The notes: generated by a model not told the origin, from the sequence alone. 6,541 bases of DNA from an archaeon (GCA_016550415.1 JABXGU010000840.1:1-6541); one strand, 5' to 3'. Shown: positions 1 to 5,575, counted from the first letter of the stretch. Translations and numbers: made by a program.

Positions 1-481
1 TAATATGAGCAAAATCAAAAAGCGCTAACCGAATGCGGTTGACATCCTGGGGTGAACTAGGCTTCTTAATGATGCTCATGCTTTTGTTAAACTCGGTCAT
101 ATACGCTTTATCTCGGATTAACCGAACCACGTAGGTTTCTCCAATGAAGGCAATATTCCGGCACTTAATGAGATGTTGGTCAAAATACTGGGTCACTGGG
201 TGTTCACGGCTGGAATCCAAGGAAAAGTAGGATCGACCTCGTGGACTCCACGCGACAAACCTTTCCCTCTCCTTATTCCATAAAATCACGGAACGCATTC
301 CATTATACTTAACTTGCACAATTCCACTCTTATCATCAGGAAGCTCAGGGATGACATCTCGTTCCGAGAATCCATATTGGAGCATTTTTGGCTTCATTCT
401 GACCAGAGATTGACTGAAATCACGTTCAGAGGTTCCCTTTTCGTAATGTTCCTGGCCAAAGAACCGCTGACTTAATTTCAT
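1..481 (-). CDS. ATP-dependent ligase / nucleotidyltransferase-like protein (N-terminal part, runs off the left edge)
   Basis: Reading the minus strand from ATG at 481 gives an open frame of 160 codons that leaves the window. An in-frame TGA seven codons upstream makes this the first possible start; a later ATG lies at 397. The protein carries the order of motifs seen in covalent nucleotidyltransferases (DNA/RNA ligases, capping enzymes). VQVKYNGMR (residues 55-63) matches motif I (KxDG), with K58 the expected AMP-linked lysine. WSPRGR (78-83) sits where ligases have a YSRNG-type motif. FIGETYV (112-118) matches motif III with E115. ALFDF (153-157) matches the motif IIIa FDxL region. Motifs IV and V and any OB domain would lie outside the window. 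Motif I has Asn where DNA ligases usually have Asp, so an RNA ligase or a divergent adenylyltransferase is possible. The family call is fairly firm; the substrate is unknown. It is divergent from the PLP enzyme gene at 580. Confidence 0.6.
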   Translation of the reverse strand, partial: MKLSQRFFGQEHYEKGTSERDFSQSLVRMKPKMLQYGFSERDVIPELPDDKSGIVQVKYNGMRSVILWNKERERFVAWSPRGRSYFSLDSSREHPVTQYFDQHLIKCRNIAFIGETYVVRLIRDKAYMTEFNKSMSIIKKPSSPQDVNRIRLALFDFAHI

Positions 482-500
482 TAACAGGTAATAGGTGAGA

Positions 501-512
501 AGTCAATAAAAA
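501..512 (-). promoter_or_regulatory. possible TATA-like element for the ligase-like gene
   Basis: On the minus strand a T/A-rich run, CTTTTTTATTGA, lies about 20-31 nt upstream of the ATG at 481. That distance would fit an archaeal TATA box giving a very short or absent leader. No Shine-Dalgarno-like sequence precedes the ATG, which agrees with this. The match to a TATA consensus is weak. Confidence 0.25.
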
Positions 513-548
513 AGATTCAGCCCTACTAAATTCTCGGTCAGATAAACA

Positions 549-560
549 CTTATTGTATAC
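549..560 (+). promoter_or_regulatory. TATA-like element for the PLP enzyme gene
   Basis: CTTATTGTATAC is centred about 26 bp before the ATG at 580, the spacing expected for a leaderless archaeal transcript. A TTG at 553 could extend the reading frame nine codons upstream, but it lies inside this element. This favours ATG 580 as the start. There is no convincing ribosome site upstream of 580. Confidence 0.45.
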
Positions 561-579
561 AAAATCCAAAGGAACCATT

Positions 580-1542
580 ATGGTGTCCTTTGCTGATGTG
601 AAGGCGGCATATGAACGGATTCGACGCGCAAGTATCCAGACACCCTTGATGACCTCTCTCACAGCAAATAGGTTGACCAATTGTAGTATCTTTTTCAAAT
701 GCGAAAACTTTCAACGAATTGGGGCTTTTAAGTTTCGGGGTGCCTACAATGCAATCTCTCAGTTATCTGAGAAAAAAAAGAAGCGTGGGGTAATTACCCA
801 TTCTTCAGGAAACCATGGTCAAGCTGTTGCTCAGGCGGCAAAGATGCTAGGTATCAATGCTACGATTGTCATGCCAAAAAATTCGTCACCAGTAAAAATC
901 GCTGCAACAAAAGGGTATGGTGCAACAGTTGAATTTTGTGAGTCGACACTTGCATCCCGGGAAGAAATGACAAATGCATTGATTAAGAAACACAAATTCG
1001 TGCTCATTCACCCGTATGATAATCCCCAAGTCATTGCAGGACAAGGCACCGCGGCCTTTGAGCTAATTAGCGAAGTCGGAGCCGTGGATGCTATGTTTGC
1101 TCCGGTAGGTGGAGGGGGTCTTGTAAGTGGAACTGCCATTGCTACTAAGGGCTTGTGCCCTTCCGCTAAGGTGTACGCCGTGGAACCCGAACAAGCTGAT
1201 GATGCGTATCGATCCTTCACCACGGGTCAGTTGGTTCCTAGTGTGAATCCTAATACGATTGCAGACGGACTCCGGACCTCTTTAAGTGAGTTGACCTTCT
1301 CCCTTATTCGAAAAAACGTCGACGACATCATTAGGGTTTCTGAAGGCGAAATCATTGACGCGATGCAATTCCTTTGGGAACGCATGAAACTTGTCGTCGA
1401 ACCATCAGGCGCCGTTTCTTTAGCTGGCCTCTTTAAACGCAAAGACCAGCTAGATAATCTACGAATAGGTGTTATCCTCAGTGGGGGTAATGTGGACCTA
1501 TCAAAGTATTTTGATCAACTCAAATCTGCTGTATCGTTATAA
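580..1542 (+). CDS. Serine racemase / threonine dehydratase family PLP enzyme
   Basis: A 320-residue fold-type II PLP enzyme. It is predicted to be cytosolic and to deaminate L-threonine or L-serine to 2-oxobutyrate or pyruvate plus ammonia, or to racemise serine. Visible landmarks: the Schiff-base lysine K51 in GAFKFRGA; SSGNHGQA at 75-82; HPYDNPQVIAGQGT at 144-157; the phosphate-binding glycine loop GGGG at 177-180; and SGGN at 301-304, whose serine contacts the pyridine nitrogen. EPEQADD (202-208) matches the divalent-metal site of eukaryotic serine racemase (Glu, Ala, Asp = E202, A206, D208). S76 is at the position of that enzyme's re-face catalytic serine. There is no C-terminal ACT domain, so this is not the feedback-inhibited biosynthetic form; its length is that of serine racemase and catabolic dehydratases. 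The start is placed at ATG 580, not TTG 553, which falls in the TATA element. The radical SAM gene follows after 64 nt on the same strand, so co-transcription is possible. Racemase versus dehydratase cannot be settled from sequence. Confidence 0.88.
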   Translation: MVSFADVKAAYERIRRASIQTPLMTSLTANRLTNCSIFFKCENFQRIGAFKFRGAYNAISQLSEKKKKRGVITHSSGNHGQAVAQAAKMLGINATIVMPKNSSPVKIAATKGYGATVEFCESTLASREEMTNALIKKHKFVLIHPYDNPQVIAGQGTAAFELISEVGAVDAMFAPVGGGGLVSGTAIATKGLCPSAKVYAVEPEQADDAYRSFTTGQLVPSVNPNTIADGLRTSLSELTFSLIRKNVDDIIRVSEGEIIDAMQFLWERMKLVVEPSGAVSLAGLFKRKDQLDNLRIGVILSGGNVDLSKYFDQLKSAVSL

Positions 1543-1586
1543 TGACTAGTCAAGACCGAAAGTTTAAGACGCGACTATGAACGAGT

Positions 1587-1594
1587 AAAGGTGA
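1587..1594 (+). promoter_or_regulatory. ribosome binding site candidate for the radical SAM gene
   Basis: AAAGGTGA lies 12 nt before ATG 1607 and only 3 nt before TTG 1598. The first spacing is a little long and the second too short, so this site leans towards ATG 1607. An in-frame TGA at 1592-1594 rules out any earlier start. The same GGTGA core precedes both permease genes in this window. Confidence 0.4.
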
Positions 1595-1606
1595 CCGTTG
1601 AGAATC

Positions 1607-2752
1607 ATGTCACCAACAATGACTGCACTCGAAGTCTTACGTCTCAAAGTAGCCATGATCACACGTGGAGTCCATCTTACAAACGACAAAGCCCGCACAC
1701 GAACTGGCGGAGCAGGGCCCACTTTAGGACAATACTTTCTCATCAACAGTAGTGTGGTCAACGCCCCAGTTCGATCTGCTGAAAATGCACTGCAGTTCCA
1801 CGCACTAGCTCTTGAAAAGATCTCTGAAAATAAATATCAGATTCCCAATTTCGAAGGAAAAACAATTACAATAGACGCCGTTGAAAAACCCCAGTTTTAC
1901 CAAATGCAGCTTGCGGATGGGACGCCCATGAGTCATATCGCACTGGTGCATGGAGTGGACTGCCTCGCAACGACGATTATCCAACATTGTGCTTATTTTG
2001 ATTCGGGGCTTGAATGCCGATACTGTAGTATCCCAGTCAGCCTTCAACAAGGAAAAACCATCCTCCAGAAATCCCCCGAGCAGTTCCTTGAAGTTCTCGC
2101 TCAAGCCCAAAAGGAGCACTGTGCAAACCACCTCACACTAACTATTGGCAGCCCTGACCGACCGGACCGCGGCATACACGAATATGTCCACTTTGTCTCC
2201 ACGATTCGACAACAAAGTGATGTTCCCATCCATGTCCAACTCGAACCACCAAAATCTCTCCGAGATCTTGTGAAACTCAAAGATGCCGGAGTCAGCACCG
2301 TGGGGATACACCTGGAAACCTTCAGTGAGGAACTACGCAAGAAGTATTGTCCCGGCAAATTTCAACACGCCAACTACTCCGATTACCTTGATGCCTGGCG
2401 AAAAGCAGTGGACCTTTTTGGCCGTGGACAAGTCAGTACCTTCATCCTCTTAGGTTTAGGTGAAACTCCAGACCAACTGCATCAAGGATTCGAAACCGCC
2501 ATCAAGATCGGTGTAATTCCAGTCCCCGTTCCTTACCGGCCGAACCCAGGTTCACACATGGAAGGCCAAATCCCCAGTTATGTCGAGAACCTCGACCAAA
2601 TTGTTGATGTATATCTGGGCTGTGCTACTCTCCTCTTCGAATTTGACTTGGATCCAACCTTGCATCGAGCCGGATGTATTCGCTGCACGGGATGTACAGC
2701 CCTCACCGAAGCCTATCGGGTCATTAAGGAAAAGCATCAAAGCAAGCATTGA
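1607..2752 (+). CDS. Radical SAM protein, MSMEG_0568 / NitD-like family
   Basis: A 381-residue protein counted from ATG 1607 (TTG 1598 would add three residues). The cluster motif is C128-x8-C137-x2-C140 (CAYFDSGLECRYC), longer than the classic CxxxCxxC but similar to the widened spacing I recall for the MSMEG_0568 family. Other blocks typical of that family: GGAGP near 34-38; FYQMQLADGTPMSHIALVHG at about 97-116; LATTIIQ; LEPP; GIHLE; FGRGQVSTFILLGLGE near 271-286; and a C-terminal AGCIRCTGCTAL block. That block holds a second cysteine set, C357-x2-C360-x2-C363, which may bind an auxiliary iron-sulfur cluster. In bacteria this family (NitD) belongs to the Nit1C cluster, together with a nitrilase, a GNAT protein, an AIR-synthase-like protein and a flavoprotein; that cluster is linked to nitrogen starvation and cyanide assimilation. 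The exact reaction is not known. The GNAT gene begins 27 nt downstream, so an operon is likely. Family assignment rests on remembered motifs and is fairly confident. Confidence 0.8.
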   Translation: MSPTMTALEVLRLKVAMITRGVHLTNDKARTRTGGAGPTLGQYFLINSSVVNAPVRSAENALQFHALALEKISENKYQIPNFEGKTITIDAVEKPQFYQMQLADGTPMSHIALVHGVDCLATTIIQHCAYFDSGLECRYCSIPVSLQQGKTILQKSPEQFLEVLAQAQKEHCANHLTLTIGSPDRPDRGIHEYVHFVSTIRQQSDVPIHVQLEPPKSLRDLVKLKDAGVSTVGIHLETFSEELRKKYCPGKFQHANYSDYLDAWRKAVDLFGRGQVSTFILLGLGETPDQLHQGFETAIKIGVIPVPVPYRPNPGSHMEGQIPSYVENLDQIVDVYLGCATLLFEFDLDPTLHRAGCIRCTGCTALTEAYRVIKEKHQSKH

Positions 2753-2779
2753 AAAATCTCAAAGCCGAATGTTCTCAAA

Positions 2780-3289
2780 ATGTCTCTGTCACCATCAACT
2801 CGTGATTTCCCTGAAGAGGATACCGACATCCGCATTATTAAATTCACCCAAGAAGATGCTCCTGAGCTTTCCCAGTTGATGGACCTTGTCTGGTCCCAAG
2901 CAACACACATTCCGCAGGAATGGCGGCGAAAACGGATTCTCAGCCAGGAAGGCATCGTAGCTGAAATGGCGCAAGGGTTTCATTACTTCGGCGCTCGCTT
3001 GGAAGGACAAATAGCTGGATTTTACAAAACGCTTCTCAAACCTGAAGGGTTGATTGGAGAACACCAAACAGTTCATCCAGATTTTCGGCATCGGGGACTT
3101 GTTCGGGCAATGTATCGCCAATTCATTGTCTATGCAAAAGAACTCGATGCCCCTGCAAATCTGTGCAATATTCTCTTTGACCATGAAACCATGAGGACGC
3201 TCGTTGAAAGCTTTGGCTTCCAACCTGAAGGCGACCCCTATGAACAAGCCCCCGGAATGCTTGTTCAACTGTACAAACGTCCTCGCTAG
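2780..3289 (+). CDS. GNAT-family N-acetyltransferase
   Basis: A 169-residue single-domain protein with the GNAT layout. The strand of motif A (GEHQTVHPDF, 93-102) leads into the acetyl-CoA pyrophosphate loop R103-H-R-G-L-V (the Q/RxxGxG/A type, here RHRGLV), followed by an amphipathic helix (RAMYRQFIVYAKEL). N130 and the late SFGFQPEG segment (144-151) fit motif B. It would transfer acetyl from acetyl-CoA to an amine, in the cytosol. It starts 27 nt after the radical SAM stop with no promoter between, so the two are probably one transcript. In Nit1C clusters a GNAT (NitE, MSMEG_0567/Sll0786 type) also neighbours the radical SAM gene. I cannot show that this protein belongs to that exact subfamily; only fold and position agree. 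The substrate is unknown. It converges with the permease gene ending at 3340. Confidence 0.8.
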   Translation: MSLSPSTRDFPEEDTDIRIIKFTQEDAPELSQLMDLVWSQATHIPQEWRRKRILSQEGIVAEMAQGFHYFGARLEGQIAGFYKTLLKPEGLIGEHQTVHPDFRHRGLVRAMYRQFIVYAKELDAPANLCNILFDHETMRTLVESFGFQPEGDPYEQAPGMLVQLYKRPR

Positions 3290-3299
3290 GGCACCACCT

Positions 3300-3337
3300 C
3301 CCCCCAATGGACCATCCCCGTCCTCCCCCAAACCCCC
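3300..3337 (-). other. G-quadruplex-forming motif in a convergent spacer
   Basis: The plus strand has four C-runs: 3300-3305 (6 C), 3316-3319 (4 C), 3325-3329 (5 C) and 3333-3337 (5 C). The intervals are 10, 5 and 3 nt. The minus strand therefore reads as four G-tracts of at least four with short loops, a good G-quadruplex pattern; the plus strand could form an i-motif. It fills the 50-nt spacer between the stop of the GNAT gene and the stop of permease 2, and would be part of the 3' end of the permease mRNA. Confidence 0.55.
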
Positions 3338-3339
3338 TG

Positions 3340-4365
3340 TTATATTACGTGTTTCCACGACCAAAGGCGCCTGAACCGAAAAGGCCCAAAGCGTACCAAT
3401 CCATAGATAACTTCCGCAGAAAAGGAAATTACGATGACGGAAATTCCGATCAGAAAGAAAATCATATTCAACTCCGGATAATCCGCGAAGTACAGAGAGG
3501 CGCAAAAAAGTCTGCCAATCCCATAATATCGACAAAAGACTTCAATAAAGAAGGTAGCAGATAGAACAAACGAGCAGAGGAAACCCGCCCGTATTCCTGC
3601 GGACAAAATTGGTTGTTTTACTCCATCGGAGAAATGTGTTGCCTCTGCCGACAAGGAGTCATCAGAATTATCTTGAATTCTTTTCGAGAGTTTCCAACCA
3701 AGAATCATAGACCAAGCGATTAGAAAAACAGGAATGGCGAAATATCTCGGGTTGAGAGGATTAAATTCATCCCAGGGGAGTTCGAGTCGGTTCCCGAAAA
3801 TGATTGATCCAAAAATAATGGGGCACGTTATAGTTATCAAATATAAAAGAAATAAGCCAGAGGCTACCCAGAACAGGATACCAAATAACAAACGAGCACT
3901 CACTAAACCTATACGACTCTCAGTGCGATAGAAAAAATACCATCTCTTCCAATATTGCCAAAAGACTCGTATCCATAAAGCAATTGCAAAAGCTGGGATG
4001 ATTAGTATTATGGATGGAAGCATAGAGTGAATAAGAAACTCAGAATAAGGTTGACCGGTTCGAAACGAAAACCCGAAATCTCCTTGGAACATATGCATAA
4101 GGTAAAATACAAATCGCCCAATTTCAGTGACCACGGTTTCCGTTCTTCCGTATTTCCAAAAATGAATCCATGAATAATGGGCAAAATCCCACGGATTAAC
4201 TTCTCCTATACTCCACAGGCCCCACAGGGGATCAATCGGATCTATGCAAATAAGCGATGGCCAAGGGGGAATTGATGAGAAGATAGCAAAGCATAGCAAA
4301 GAAAAACCAAAGAGCATGACCACTCCTCTAGCTAACCGCCCAAGAAGAAATCGGTACAGGCCCAT
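3340..4365 (-). CDS. Divergent DppB/OppB-like ABC transporter permease (second copy)
   Basis: A 341-residue membrane protein with the outline of an oligopeptide-type permease (BPD_transp_1). TM1 is at about 14-32. The external segment ends in GDFGFSFRTGQP (95-106), the counterpart of the GDxGxS block of DppB. TM2 is near 115-135, TM3 near 155-185 and TM4 near 205-225. A cytoplasmic loop follows, then TM5 near 262-280, the YGIGRL block (281-286) and TM6 near 298-320. The start is ATG 4365, with GGTGAA five nt upstream. The loop where the neighbour has ARAKG and HALRNAILP, the EAA loop that docks on the ATPase, is not recognisable here; it reads SAEATHFSDGVKQPIL. TM3-TM4 also lack the usual SVPTFWLG block. 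It has many aromatic residues and looks more AT-rich than its neighbour. It may be a fast-evolving partner that forms a heteromeric pore with permease 1, or a decaying duplicate; the intact 341-codon frame argues for function. No ATPase or binding protein lies nearby. Confidence 0.75.
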   Translation of the reverse strand: MGLYRFLLGRLARGVVMLFGFSLLCFAIFSSIPPWPSLICIDPIDPLWGLWSIGEVNPWDFAHYSWIHFWKYGRTETVVTEIGRFVFYLMHMFQGDFGFSFRTGQPYSEFLIHSMLPSIILIIPAFAIALWIRVFWQYWKRWYFFYRTESRIGLVSARLLFGILFWVASGLFLLYLITITCPIIFGSIIFGNRLELPWDEFNPLNPRYFAIPVFLIAWSMILGWKLSKRIQDNSDDSLSAEATHFSDGVKQPILSAGIRAGFLCSFVLSATFFIEVFCRYYGIGRLFCASLYFADYPELNMIFFLIGISVIVISFSAEVIYGLVRFGPFRFRRLWSWKHVI

Positions 4366-4370
4366 GTTTC

Positions 4371-4376
4371 TTCACC
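4371..4376 (-). promoter_or_regulatory. ribosome binding site of permease 2
   Basis: GGTGAA on the minus strand, five nt before ATG 4365, supports this start. The surrounding sequence closely resembles that of permease 1, with TCACAA, then GGTGAAGAAA, then ATGGG in both. Confidence 0.6.
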
Positions 4377-4400
4377 ATTTGTGAGGACTCCAATTTGGTG

Positions 4401-4434
4401 AAAAATGGTGAAGGGCGGTTCACAGCCGCCCTTC
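4401..4434 (-). terminator. hairpin plus T-run between the two permease genes
   Basis: GAAGGGCGG (4410-4418) and CCGCCCTTC (4426-4434) form a perfect 9-bp, GC-rich stem with a 7-nt loop. In the minus direction it comes 29 nt after the stop of permease 1 and is followed by ACCATTTTTC, a five-T run at 4405-4401. This is the layout of an intrinsic terminator or attenuator. It may reduce read-through into permease 2, whose start is only 36 nt further on. In archaea the T-run usually matters more than the stem, and this run is short, so partial termination is more likely than full. Confidence 0.5.
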
Positions 4435-4463
4435 GGTGTTGGTTCGCATTGGAGGTTTCTTCC

Positions 4464-5444
4464 CTAGTCGTAGCGGACGCGTGGATCAAGGAAGCCGTAG
4501 AGCATATCTGCGATGAAGTTCGCAATGATAACTGTGAGCGCCATGATGTAGAAGATGGCTTGGAGGACAGGGTAGTTGTGTCCCATGACTGATTCGAAGA
4601 TGAGTCGACCTAGCCCGTACCAGTTAAATACGGTCTCGGTGAGTGTTGCTCCTGTGATGAGGAAGCCGAAGGTCAACGCAATCATCGTGACGAGGGGTAA
4701 GATAGCGTTCCGCAAGGCATGCTTGTAGAGAACTGTGCGTTCATCAACTCCTTTGGCACGAGCAGTGACAATGTAGTCTTCAGTCAGGACATCAATGAGG
4801 CTGTTACGCATCACCAGCATGTACCCACCATATGACACTAAGGCGAGCGTGAATGCAGGCAGAACAAGGTGCCAGGCTACATCCATAGCATACGCTAGGG
4901 GATCAGTGGGTGCTGGCACGGATATAGTACCACCCATTGGAAAGATGGGAAGAAAGAAGCCAAACGTCATGATAAGCATCATTCCGAGCCAGAAGGTGGG
5001 GACCGAGTATAGAGTTAAGGCGCTGACGACCATTCCAATGTCAGCACCGCCTCCACGTTTTGAAGCCGCTAAGATGCCTGTAACAACACCAATGATTATT
5101 GTGATAATCGCTGCTGTACCCATCAATAAGATGGTGTTAGGAAGCCGGGCGGCAATCATATCGATGACCGGACGAAATCCTTGACTAAAAGAAATGCCGA
5201 AATTAAACGTGAACATGTTCTGTAAATACAAAACGAACTGGATTGGCAAGGGTAAATCCAATCCCCACATTGCCCGAAGCGCCGCAGCCAAATCGGGGCG
5301 GTTGGCTACAATCTGGCCACTCAGGATAATCGATACTGGATCCCCTGGCATCATACGGAATACAAAGAAGTTGAAAGTAATCGCTCCCAAAACTAGAATA
5401 ACGCTGTTGATGAGCCGTCGCACTACAAATTCGCGGAGTCCCAT
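4464..5444 (-). CDS. ABC transporter permease, DppB/OppB family (dipeptide/oligopeptide/nickel type)
   Basis: A 326-residue integral membrane subunit of a peptide-type ABC importer. It shows the full family pattern: TM1 with the RMMPGDP block (30-36); GLDLPLPIQF; FNFGISFSQGFRP; RLPNTILL leading into TM2; LYSVPTFWLG; and a cytoplasmic EAA loop, EDYIVTARAKGVDERTVLYK with HALRNAILP, spanning about residues 221-250 with ARAKG at 228-232. TETVFNWYGLGRL follows, and the end is DPRVRYD. About six TM segments are expected. The start is set at ATG 5444 because GGTGAAGAAA lies directly before it; the possible GTG at 5453 is inside that ribosome site. The usual partners (a DppC permease, DppD/DppF ATPases and a lipoprotein-type binding protein) are not in this window. 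Instead a second DppB-like gene follows. Upstream it is divergent from a winged-helix regulator gene. The substrate cannot be told from the permease alone. Confidence 0.9.
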   Translation of the reverse strand: MGLREFVVRRLINSVILVLGAITFNFFVFRMMPGDPVSIILSGQIVANRPDLAAALRAMWGLDLPLPIQFVLYLQNMFTFNFGISFSQGFRPVIDMIAARLPNTILLMGTAAIITIIIGVVTGILAASKRGGGADIGMVVSALTLYSVPTFWLGMMLIMTFGFFLPIFPMGGTISVPAPTDPLAYAMDVAWHLVLPAFTLALVSYGGYMLVMRNSLIDVLTEDYIVTARAKGVDERTVLYKHALRNAILPLVTMIALTFGFLITGATLTETVFNWYGLGRLIFESVMGHNYPVLQAIFYIMALTVIIANFIADMLYGFLDPRVRYD

Positions 5445-5461
5445 TTTCTTCACCAGATTGT

Positions 5462-5477
5462 GACATTGTTTAATGTC
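5462..5477. promoter_or_regulatory. inverted repeat just upstream of permease 1
   Basis: GACATT (5462-5467), a 4-nt spacer GTTT, and AATGTC (5472-5477) make a perfect 6-bp inverted repeat. It begins 18 bp upstream of ATG 5444, so it lies in the likely leader of the permease transcript. It could be an operator for a dimeric regulator or a small hairpin in the 5' UTR. Confidence 0.35.
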
Positions 5478-5508
5478 TGATGTAGGTCCATCTAACTACC
5501 ATAGACTA

Positions 5509-5523
5509 GTGCTCACACAGCAC
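5509..5523. promoter_or_regulatory. inverted repeat GTGCT-N5-AGCAC in the divergent spacer
   Basis: GTGCT (5509-5513) and AGCAC (5519-5523) are perfect inverted copies separated by CACAC. A weak minus-strand TATA-like sequence, GGATAATG (5531-5524), lies right next to it. If that is the permease promoter, this repeat sits between TATA box and transcription start, a usual place for a repressor site. With five-bp arms it could be chance. Confidence 0.25.
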
Positions 5524-5536
5524 ATTATCCTACACA

Positions 5537-5575
5537 TTAGAACATGGCTAGACGGTGTGTTCTATGATTTAGAAC
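5537..5575. promoter_or_regulatory. clustered TTAGAAC half-sites (candidate operator)
   Basis: TTAGAAC occurs at 5537-5543 and again at 5569-5575, with its inverted core GTTCTA at 5559-5564. The last two form GTTCTA-TGATT-TAGAAC, a 6-bp perfect inverted repeat with a 5-bp spacer (5559-5575). This is the size expected for a dimeric winged-helix protein site. The cluster lies between the divergent permease 1 and regulator genes and could bind the regulator encoded at 5692. That link is inference. Confidence 0.4.

Noticed and set aside
553..579. TTG at 553 as start of the PLP enzyme
   Set aside because: It lies inside the TATA-like element. ATG 580 gives the normal N-terminus of the family.
771..778. 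Run of eight A in the PLP enzyme gene as a possible programmed slippage site
   Set aside because: The frame is intact on both sides and encodes lysines in a surface segment. No alternative frame product or stop context suggests slippage.
1542..1580. Twelve-codon frame overlapping the stop of the PLP enzyme (leader peptide?)
   Set aside because: It shows no run of regulatory codons and no attenuator-like hairpin. A TAATG overlap is common by chance.
2795..3535. A 246-codon minus-strand open frame overlapping the GNAT gene and the end of permease 2
   Set aside because: It runs antisense through a clear GNAT domain and overlaps the end of permease 2 in another frame. Its translation is low in recognisable motifs, and it has a G-rich translated spacer in the middle. 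It is best seen as a chance frame.
4795..5184. A 129-codon plus-strand frame inside permease 1
   Set aside because: Permease 1 on the other strand has complete family motifs. The plus-strand translation shows no domain, and its composition is that of antisense membrane-protein DNA.
5445..5453. GTG at 5453 as start of permease 1
   Set aside because: The GTG is part of the GGTGAAGAAA ribosome site. ATG 5444 gives the same MGL start as the neighbouring permease.
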